A stretch of DNA of 8,489 nt from Promethearchaeota archaeon. Lineage in GTDB: Archaea > Asgardarchaeota > Lokiarchaeia > Sigynarchaeales > SOKP01. Location of the stretch: the NCBI GenBank assembly GCA_030668025.1, contig DAOUUT010000156.1, positions 1 through 8,489 of the forward strand. The letters are read 5' to 3'. The notes beneath the pieces were generated by a model that was not told the DNA's origin, made no database searches, and worked only from the letters and a program-made list of their open reading frames with translations. Each line of letters opens with the position of its first letter. The first letter of the stretch is position 1. Shown piece by piece: positions 1 to 5,608 of the stretch. The position numbers and the translations under genes were made by a program.

Positions 1-188
1 AATCTCATCCCATATGTGGTCCCTTAATTCGAGGTGGTCCTGCTCAATTAGTAAAAAAATATAAAGTTAAGCATGAAGATACATATGTAGATGAATGTCA
101 TTTATGTTATCTCACACGCTTAGCGTTATTAGATAAATTTTCAGAGTATCTTACTCCAAGGCAAGTATATGGTTTAGAAGAAAAATAA
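1..188 (+). CDS. Radical SAM/SPASM-type protein, C-terminal end (partial)
   Basis: The frame whose codons begin at base 3 is open from the window edge to the TAA at 186-188, giving 61 residues. It starts SHPICGPLIRGGPAQLVKKY and continues with a DECHLCY motif, then TRLALLDKF and a PRQVYGL end. This pattern (a Cys-Gly-Pro, a GGPA turn, an ECHLCY cysteine pair, then a basic helix) resembles the tails of radical SAM proteins with a SPASM-like C-terminal region, where the cysteines would hold an auxiliary iron-sulfur cluster. The catalytic CxxxCxxC part lies outside the window, so the reaction cannot be named. The gene converges on leuS with only 15 bases between the stop codons. The assignment rests on remembered family resemblance and a short tail; it is coding with good confidence, while the family is less certain. 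Confidence 0.6.
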   Translation, partial: SHPICGPLIRGGPAQLVKKYKVKHEDTYVDECHLCYLTRLALLDKFSEYLTPRQVYGLEEK

Positions 189-203
189 AATAATAAGACA
201 ATA

Positions 204-3092
204 TTAAAATTCTACATAAATTGCTGGCCTATACGGAACAGCTTTTATTAAGCGGTTTTTCGGATCGTACTCTGAATTAATGATTATTGCGTTGTTTATC
301 CTATTTTCAATGTAGCCATTATATTCTTTTAACAGCTCCTTCTCATCTAATCTAATTAATTCTTTTTCCCAGATTTTATCTTTTATTTGGTTTTTAATAA
401 ATGAAATCAAATTTTTGTTTTTCATTAAGCCACTATCGAGCTTACACTCATCAATAATTTCTTGGAAATTTCCTTTCTTTGAACTAATTACATTATAAAC
501 CTCGTATTTCCATTTAGGAGCCGTGTATAAATAAATATTACTTAAATCGCCAGATTTCACAATTTTTTTTATGTTTAAAATATCATCCACAATGCTCGAA
601 ATATATTCAAACTCTCTTTCGAGCTCGTTATTTACGTGCTTTCTGCTAAAATCACCCCAAATAGTCTTTGATAAAAACTCTGTATTTCTCATCAATTCCC
701 ATAGTTCTTCACATAAATGAGGTATGGTTAAAGAAAGAATTTGGATCCATTCAGGAAATACAATCTTATATACTTCCATTAGATCGTTTTCATCTTTAGA
801 GTACTTATTAAATTCTTGTAATAAGTTAAACACTTCGTAAAATGATAATTGAAGGTATTTCCTTAAATTGAGTTCCTTCAATCCGCTTTCTGCTTCAATA
901 AATTTTCTTATACACTTTGATAAGATAATTTTAGAATATTTCGAATTCAAATTTTCAACATTTCCATCAAAATCACTTATCCTGTTGATATTTTTTGTGA
1001 TAAAGGAGTAAAATCGATTTATATGATTTTTTACGGTATGTAGTTTTTTTTCCCTCCAATCTACATTTATTCCAAAATCTGCGCTATGAGATATATAAAA
1101 CCTAAATAAATCCGCGGAATAATTCATTTGAATGTTGGATAGTGAAATAACGTTCCCTTTTGACTTTCCCATTTTCTGACCTTCTATAATTACGGGTTCG
1201 ATAAGGGAAATAATTCTTGGCCAATGTTTTTCTGGAAATATAGCCACATGATGGAAAATATAGAAACTCAAATGATTAGAAATGTGCATTATAGCTGTGT
1301 GTCGATGATCAACGGGATACCAATAGGAAAATTCGTCATGCATTTGCTTCAATACTTTCGAATCAACGCTAATCTTTTTTGACAAGTCTACGATATCACC
1401 TTTATCTAAGTAAACATAGTCAAAAAATTCTGGTGTAAGCTGTTCTGGTTTGATGTTATTCTTTTTTATTAAATGTAATATAGTATAGAAGCTCATATAT
1501 ATTGTAGAGTCGCTTAAAGATTCAATAATCCAATCTTTATCAAATGGAAGTTTCGTGCCTAAACCTCTTTTTCTAGCACAAGGTCTCTTTTCCAACCAAT
1601 TAAATATATGTTCAAAATTCTTTCTATATTTTTTAGGGACAATTTCCATTTTATTTAGGCACTCAAATGCTTTCTGCTTCCAATTTCCCGCATTGAAATT
1701 TAGAAACCATTGATCTTTCAAAATTGAGACGATCACCTGCTCTCCACACTTGCATTTAAGATTTTTAGTAATGGGGAGGTATAATTTGTCTGCCTTATTT
1801 CTCTCAATTAAATCCACAATAACATTCTCTACGGCTTCTTTTACTTGTTTTCCTTCGTATTTTCCACATTTTTCATTTAAAGTGCCGTTATAATATTCAA
1901 TTTTATAATTTTCGGAAGTTGCATTATCTAATATCTCTACATCTTCTTGAGATTGAACTCCAAATTTTTCGCAGTAAATTTTTGCTGGAATCTCATCGAA
2001 GCCTTCTAAATCTATAATTTGAATTGGCTTAATTTGATTAATCTCTTCTATATTTAATTTAAACTTTTTAATTATTTCATGATTATTCTGTAAATCAATT
2101 AAAGCGATGTAGTCATAGGGGGCATGAGCAGGAACAGAGTAGACCACGCCCGTAGCTACTGAAGTATCTACAAAATATCCTGGTAATATTAAAAGTTCTC
2201 TGATTCCATCTACGGCCTTAGCCTTTTTACCAATAAGTTCCTTTCCCTTTATTTTTTCAAGTATAGTAACGTTTTTATTTTGATTTTTTAAAAGATTGGT
2301 GGCATCTTCAGAAATAATCCACTTCTCTCCGTTGACTTTAGCGTAAACATAAGTCCCATTAGGATTTATCCATAGATTAGTCGCACCATATATAGTTTCT
2401 GGTCTTAAAGTAGAAGGTACTAAATAAGCGTCTTCAAACGGAAATTTTATGCAAATATATTCGTTTATGTTCAAATCAAGTTCGTCACCTCTTGCTATAT
2501 CGTCCTCTCCTACAGCATTTTCGCATCGCGTACAATAAAGAATGGGATATTCGCCTTTTTCCAAGTACCCTAACTCAGATAATTTGTAATATTGCCACTC
2601 AATCAACTTGTTATATAACTTGTCACCCGTAGTAAATTCCCTTCTCCAATCTAAACTCATTCCTATCGATTTAAAATCGGTTTTTATTGTTTTAGAAAAA
2701 TAGTTGACAATATTCCAAGGATCTACAAAACTTTCTACGATCTTCCCTATCTTTTCTCGACTTTTAGTGTGTAAAGATACATATTCTTTCATTCTTTCTA
2801 TAGTCTCTTTATCCTTTCTTTCAATAGAAGAAGAGATTGCTAAAACAGGAGTACCTGTGATGTGAAAAGCCATAGGATAGAGTACATTATACCCTTTAGC
2901 TCGATAATACCTGGCAAATATATCTCCATTTACAAAACTCCTTCCATGGCCTATATGAGAAGGTCCAGAAGCATATGGGTAAGGAGACGTTATAAAAATC
3001 TTCTTTTTCTCCAGAATTGGGTTTGCTTCGAAAATTTTGGCTTGTTCCCATTTTTCTTGCCATTTTTTTTCGATTTCTTGGGGTTTATACAT
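204..3092 (-). CDS. leuS: Leucyl-tRNA synthetase, archaeal/eukaryotic type
   Basis: Charges tRNA-Leu with leucine in the cytoplasm and hydrolyses mischarged products. Counting from the ATG at 3092 (962 aa): the class I HIGH motif is at 46-49 (SHIGHG) and KMGKS, the KMSKS equivalent, at 640-644. The CP1 editing domain shows the threonine-rich STLRPETIYG at about 227-236 and VPAHAPYDY, with the conserved editing Asp, near 327. Cys pairs CTRC (about 188-191) and CKC (about 447-449) probably bind zinc. GLGTKLPFD and ESLSDSTIYM are typical of archaeal enzymes, as is the RPAIYVEF end, which belongs to the archaeal C-terminal domain contacting the long variable arm of tRNA-Leu. The length is normal and no key residue is missing. 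The start is uncertain: the frame is open to a TTG at 3122 with an AAAGGT upstream, and a GTG lies at 3104. The ATG is preferred because MYKPQEIEKKWQ resembles the usual N-terminus. Possible leucine-responsive elements lie upstream (see 3195-3332). Confidence 0.97.
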   Translation of the reverse strand: MYKPQEIEKKWQEKWEQAKIFEANPILEKKKIFITSPYPYASGPSHIGHGRSFVNGDIFARYYRAKGYNVLYPMAFHITGTPVLAISSSIERKDKETIERMKEYVSLHTKSREKIGKIVESFVDPWNIVNYFSKTIKTDFKSIGMSLDWRREFTTGDKLYNKLIEWQYYKLSELGYLEKGEYPILYCTRCENAVGEDDIARGDELDLNINEYICIKFPFEDAYLVPSTLRPETIYGATNLWINPNGTYVYAKVNGEKWIISEDATNLLKNQNKNVTILEKIKGKELIGKKAKAVDGIRELLILPGYFVDTSVATGVVYSVPAHAPYDYIALIDLQNNHEIIKKFKLNIEEINQIKPIQIIDLEGFDEIPAKIYCEKFGVQSQEDVEILDNATSENYKIEYYNGTLNEKCGKYEGKQVKEAVENVIVDLIERNKADKLYLPITKNLKCKCGEQVIVSILKDQWFLNFNAGNWKQKAFECLNKMEIVPKKYRKNFEHIFNWLEKRPCARKRGLGTKLPFDKDWIIESLSDSTIYMSFYTILHLIKKNNIKPEQLTPEFFDYVYLDKGDIVDLSKKISVDSKVLKQMHDEFSYWYPVDHRHTAIMHISNHLSFYIFHHVAIFPEKHWPRIISLIEPVIIEGQKMGKSKGNVISLSNIQMNYSADLFRFYISHSADFGINVDWREKKLHTVKNHINRFYSFITKNINRISDFDGNVENLNSKYSKIILSKCIRKFIEAESGLKELNLRKYLQLSFYEVFNLLQEFNKYSKDENDLMEVYKIVFPEWIQILSLTIPHLCEELWELMRNTEFLSKTIWGDFSRKHVNNELEREFEYISSIVDDILNIKKIVKSGDLSNIYLYTAPKWKYEVYNVISSKKGNFQEIIDECKLDSGLMKNKNLISFIKNQIKDKIWEKELIRLDEKELLKEYNGYIENRINNAIIINSEYDPKNRLIKAVPYRPAIYVEF

Positions 3093-3123
3093 AAATTTTA
3101 CCACTATTTTTTTTATTTTCAAG

Positions 3124-3249
3124 TTAACCTTTTATCTCCATAGAGCAAGCAACCCACCTATGACCTCTTTCAACTAAATTGTATACCCCGAGAGAACAAA
3201 TCCGTGGAAAGTTTAAAAGAAAAAGATCGAGTGGATTTGTTTCACTCAC
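3124..3249 (-). pseudogene. Possible relic of an oligopeptide ABC-transporter ATPase C-terminal tail
   Basis: The minus-strand frame from a GTG at 3249 to the TAA at 3124-3126 encodes 41 residues. It contains NPLD, then NFPRICSL, then LVERGHRWVACSM. In dipeptide/oligopeptide ABC-transporter ATPases the C-terminal extension has the order NP...CxFHPRCP...VExGHWVAC, with the cysteines thought to bind an Fe-S cluster. Here the same pieces appear in the same order, but the FHPRC His is missing, the spacer is about 12 residues short, an Arg splits GHW, and no ATPase domain (Walker A, ABC signature) precedes it. A decayed fragment is one reading. It could also be a short translated ORF: its GTG overlaps the TGA of the upstream ORF as GTGA, and its stop is one base from the TTG of leuS, which suggests coupling. 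Similarity was judged by eye only. Confidence 0.3.
3195..3248 (-). promoter_or_regulatory. Candidate attenuator: hairpin, U-tract and competing inverted repeat
   Basis: In the minus-strand RNA, UGAGUG (3248-3243) pairs with CACUCG (3233-3228), five Watson-Crick pairs plus one G-U, around a 9-base loop. The 5' arm begins at the stop codon of the leucine-rich ORF. It is followed by a U-rich tract, UUUUUCUUUU (3224-3215), of the kind that terminates archaeal transcription. The loop and one base of the 3' arm, AACAAAUCC (3241-3233), are also a perfect 9-base complement of GGAUUUGUU (3203-3195), so a second pairing enclosing the U-tract is possible and would compete with the first hairpin. The complementarities are seen directly; a regulatory role for leuS is inference. 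Confidence 0.3.
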
Positions 3250-3332
3250 AATAATAATAATGCTAAAATCAAATCTCCTAGAAGTACAAAAGCTCTTATT
3301 GATTTTCTTGAAGCAGTATTATTAGAGATCAT
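3246..3332 (-). CDS. Candidate leucine-rich leader peptide upstream of leuS
   Basis: A 28-codon ORF starting with ATG at 3332 and ending with TGA at 3246-3248. The peptide begins MISNNTASRKSIRAF and ends VLLGDLILALLLL. Eight of its last 14 codons are leucine (CTT, CTA, TTG and four TTA, then TTG), the last four consecutive and just before the stop. A TATA-like box lies about 30 bases upstream of the ATG, fitting an almost leaderless transcript. The next gene on this strand is leuS, so a leucine-sensing leader is a natural guess. The peptide could instead be a small membrane peptide (basic stretch, then a hydrophobic segment), or a chance ORF: the leucine run comes from an AAT microsatellite at 3250-3261. 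Nothing but position and composition supports translation. Confidence 0.3.
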   Translation of the reverse strand: MISNNTASRKSIRAFVLLGDLILALLLL

Positions 3333-3358
3333 TATTATAGAAAATATATTAATTGTAT

Positions 3359-3366
3359 TTTATAAA
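3359..3366 (-). promoter_or_regulatory. Candidate TATA box for the leader ORF/leuS transcript
   Basis: TTTATAAA, preceded on the minus strand by an A-rich GATAAAA that could act as a BRE. Its centre is about 30 bases upstream of the ATG at 3332, so transcription would begin only a few bases before that codon. The box is palindromic and lies in AT-rich DNA, so the direction and use are uncertain. Confidence 0.3.
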
Positions 3367-3520
3367 TTTTATCTCATATTTAATCTTAAATTGAAAAAAA
3401 TATAATTTAACATAGCGAAATAATCATAAATGACCTAACTACAAAATGGCTAGCATATGGCGTACAACTCTTCCAATAACCTCTAAAAAATAATTAATGA
3501 TAAACTTCGTGTTCTATACA

Positions 3521-3528
3521 TTTAAATA
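3521..3528 (+). promoter_or_regulatory. TATA box of the hydratase/flavin reductase operon
   Basis: TTTAAATA matches the archaeal TATA consensus. Its centre is 27-28 bases before the ATG at 3552, which puts the expected transcription start at or within a base or two of the start codon. No Shine-Dalgarno sequence precedes the ATG, which fits a leaderless mRNA. Confidence 0.6.
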
Positions 3529-3551
3529 AAACTTTATCAAAATTATAAATT

Positions 3552-4385
3552 ATGAAATTCGAAAATTTAATTTATAAAGAGACGGACCAAGTGGCTTGGA
3601 TAACGCTCAATCGACCTGATGTCATGAACGCGTTAAGCATGAAACTTTCTGAAGAGATAGTTGCTGCTATAGAAATCGTAAGACAGTCTACAAAACTCAA
3701 ATTCTTAGTTATCAAGGGCAAGGGGGATAACTTCTGCGTGGGCGATGATATTAAAGAAATGATTAAGTGGGGAAATGCGAATGATATAACAAGACGGGTA
3801 AGATACTATCAAAATATGGCTAATCAGCTCGAAGAGTTAGATAAAATCACAATTGCCGCAGTAGACGGTTTTGCAGTAGGGGGAGGTTTGGAAATTACGA
3901 TGGTGTGTGATTTTGTAATTGCTACCGAACGCTCGAAATGTGGCATGCCCGAAGTGGACGTTGGAATAACTCCAGGATGGGGTGGTACTACGCGATTAGC
4001 CCGACTCATAGGTAGACGCAGAGCTAAGGAAATTAATCTTATCGGCGCGCTACACTCTGCAGAAAAGGCTGTAGAATGGAATCTATGGAACCGGGTTGTG
4101 CCCAACGAGCTACTTGATACAGAAGTAGAACTGTTATTGGACGTGCTTAAATCCAAAAACCAGCAAGGTATGCGTCAACTAAAATTTATAATTAATCGCG
4201 GAGTAGAGTGTGACTTATATACGGCTCAAGGCTTTGAAGTTTTATCCGGTGCTTTAACTGGGGCTGTTAGCGGGATGTGGAAAATAAAAGACGCTGATCA
4301 AGGTAAAGGTATAATTGGTTTCACTGAAAAGGATGGATTGTGGCAAACTAGAAGACGGTTGGCAAAAGATTTTTGGGTTGATTAA
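3552..4385 (+). CDS. Enoyl-CoA hydratase/isomerase (crotonase family)
   Basis: Probably adds water to a 2-enoyl-CoA in beta-oxidation or a related acyl-CoA pathway, in the cytoplasm. The 277 residues cover a single crotonase domain. ITLNRPDVMNAL (17-28) is the typical N-terminal strand and turn. FCVGDDIKEM (61-70) corresponds to the family FCAGADIKEM that supplies one oxyanion-hole amide, and AVGGGLEI (108-115) supplies the other. Both acidic residues used by true hydratases are present: Glu114 in GGGLE and Glu134 in MPEVDVGITPGWGGT. Asp65 replaces the usual Ala at the first oxyanion position, which acts through its backbone, so activity need not be lost. The C-terminus has GFTEKD and then an extended basic, Trp-containing end (LAKDFWVD). 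The flavin reductase gene starts 5 bases downstream. Substrate chain length, and isomerase or hydrolase variants, cannot be told apart from the sequence. Confidence 0.9.
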   Translation: MKFENLIYKETDQVAWITLNRPDVMNALSMKLSEEIVAAIEIVRQSTKLKFLVIKGKGDNFCVGDDIKEMIKWGNANDITRRVRYYQNMANQLEELDKITIAAVDGFAVGGGLEITMVCDFVIATERSKCGMPEVDVGITPGWGGTTRLARLIGRRRAKEINLIGALHSAEKAVEWNLWNRVVPNELLDTEVELLLDVLKSKNQQGMRQLKFIINRGVECDLYTAQGFEVLSGALTGAVSGMWKIKDADQGKGIIGFTEKDGLWQTRRRLAKDFWVD

Positions 4386-4390
4386 TACTT

Positions 4391-4945
4391 ATGAAGATAC
4401 AAATTAATAAAACAACAACTCCGATCGTATCTCCTGCCGTTGTTGTTTCGGTAGGTGAATGGGACGAAGCAAATCTTATAACACTTGCGTGGGTCGCGCG
4501 GGTAGTATCTGAACCGCCAGTAATATCCGTTTCTATCCGACCATCAAGGCACTCGCATTCCCTAATTGAAAAATTGGAGGAATTCGTGGTTAACGTTCCG
4601 AACGCAGACCAAATTCGAGAGATGGATTTCTGTGGAACGAGAACGGGGAAGAAAGTAGATAAATGGAAAGAACTTAACTTAACGAAGCAAAAAGGTTCTG
4701 AAGTAAAAGTACCACTCATTAAAGAATTCCCGATTAATATCGAATGTAAAGTCATTAAAAAAATAAAGCATGGCAGTCACATAATTTACTTAGGTGAAGT
4801 TTTGGCAGTTCATGTCGATGAGGAAAAATTAACCAGCAAAAAATTAGATCCCTTAAAGCAGGACCAAATTATATACATCGCGGGTAATTATTATGGCTTA
4901 GTCAAAAAACCGCTTGAAAAACAAGCATTTTCTGTGAGATCTTAA
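4391..4945 (+). CDS. Flavin reductase-like, FMN-binding split-barrel protein (flavoredoxin type)
   Basis: A 184-residue protein of the flavin reductase-like family, which binds FMN in a split beta-barrel and passes electrons from NAD(P)H or a partner to flavin or another acceptor. ANLITLAWVARVVSEPP (about 27-43) and VSIRPSRHSHSLI (47-59) match the FMN-binding strands, and EFVVNVP (64-70) the next strand. DFCGTRTGKKVDKW (79-92) is the flavoredoxin-type signature, with Cys81 at the usual place. IECKV, then GEVLAVHVDEE, and YYG near the C-terminus complete the fold. It is full length. The gene begins 5 bases after the hydratase stop, so it is co-transcribed, and GGGTTGAT at 4375-4382 is a weak Shine-Dalgarno candidate. 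Its partner is unknown; the pairing suggests a role in acyl-CoA redox chemistry, which is inference. Confidence 0.88.
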   Translation: MKIQINKTTTPIVSPAVVVSVGEWDEANLITLAWVARVVSEPPVISVSIRPSRHSHSLIEKLEEFVVNVPNADQIREMDFCGTRTGKKVDKWKELNLTKQKGSEVKVPLIKEFPINIECKVIKKIKHGSHIIYLGEVLAVHVDEEKLTSKKLDPLKQDQIIYIAGNYYGLVKKPLEKQAFSVRS

Positions 4946-5087
4946 TTAGTATCACAATAGGAAATCGAAAAATCATGCGAATAAGAAATGAGAAAAAACA
5001 AAAAATTAATTAGATATAGATCGTTAATTTAATTAATTCTTTAAGAATAGAATAAAGAATTTTTTTCAAAAAAAATTGGTTTTAAAA
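4946..5087 (+). promoter_or_regulatory. Upstream region of the cold-shock gene
   Basis: AT-rich gap after the flavin reductase gene. TTTAAGAATA at 5040-5049 is a weak TATA candidate that would place transcription start near 5070, leaving a leader of about 17 bases. Seven T residues at 5060-5066 could end the preceding operon. GGT at 5078-5080 is the only ribosome-binding-like element before the TTG start. None of these is strong. Confidence 0.25.
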
Positions 5088-5384
<297 letters not shown>

Positions 5385-5490
5385 TTTATTAATTAATTGA
5401 AGTAGTAGTATAAATCTAACAAAGTAATAATCTAACATAAGTATTAAATAATAATTAGTAAAAACTATTTTTGCGATTGTTATCTAACCT

Positions 5491-5518
5491 TATCTTTTTT
5501 TTTAAATAATTTTTAATT
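5491..5518 (+). terminator. Oligo-T terminator after the cold-shock gene
   Basis: A run of nine T residues (5495-5503) followed by TTTTAATTTT about 110 bases past the stop codon. Archaeal RNA polymerase stops at oligo-U tracts without needing a hairpin, and none is seen here. The rest of 5385-5608 is AT-rich and holds nothing recognisable beyond two copies of AATCTAACA at about 5414 and 5428. Confidence 0.4.
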
Positions 5519-5608
5519 TTAATATAAAACTGTTGATTTTGAGATTAGGTAATTCGTTATTATATATTTGTTTTAATTGTTGATGAAGGATAATTAAAAA
5601 GAAGTATA

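Larger units (their letters stand above)
3123..3551. other. 429-base intergenic region between leuS and the hydratase operon
   Basis: No full-size gene is visible here. On the minus strand, reading towards leuS, it contains a TATA-like box (3359-3366), a leucine-rich 28-codon ORF (3246-3332), a hairpin and U-tract (3215-3248), a competing inverted repeat (3195-3203 with 3233-3241) and a degenerate ABC-ATPase-like tail peptide (3124-3249). On the plus strand it contains the TATA box of the hydratase gene (3521-3528). Bases 3250-3261 are four AAT units, a small microsatellite. The part at about 3370-3515 is AT-rich with nothing recognisable. I saw no tRNA cloverleaf on either strand. Confidence 0.6.

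Noticed and set aside
2862..3143. Plus-strand open frame of 93 codons
   Set aside because: It lies antisense over the N-terminal coding part of leuS, is rich in Phe and Tyr as expected from the complement, and has no family motif.
3123..3240. Possible tRNA in the leuS upstream region
   Set aside because: A few GC-richer words suggested one, but no TTCRA T-loop with matching acceptor arms could be built on either strand.
3217..3405. Plus-strand open frame of 62 codons (contains SPRSTKALIDFLEAVLLEI)
   Set aside because: It looks coding-like but has no usable start codon and is antisense to the leucine-rich ORF. AT-rich DNA with an AAT repeat easily gives such hydrophobic frames.
3824..4755. 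Minus-strand open frames at 3824-4156 and 4348-4755
   Set aside because: Both are shadows of the hydratase and flavin reductase genes, whose motifs are clear on the plus strand. The translations are Ser/Thr-rich with no domain.
4975..5013. 12-codon ORF starting with ATG before the cold-shock gene
   Set aside because: Very short, Lys/Asn-rich as expected from A-rich spacer, with no ribosome-binding site or other support.
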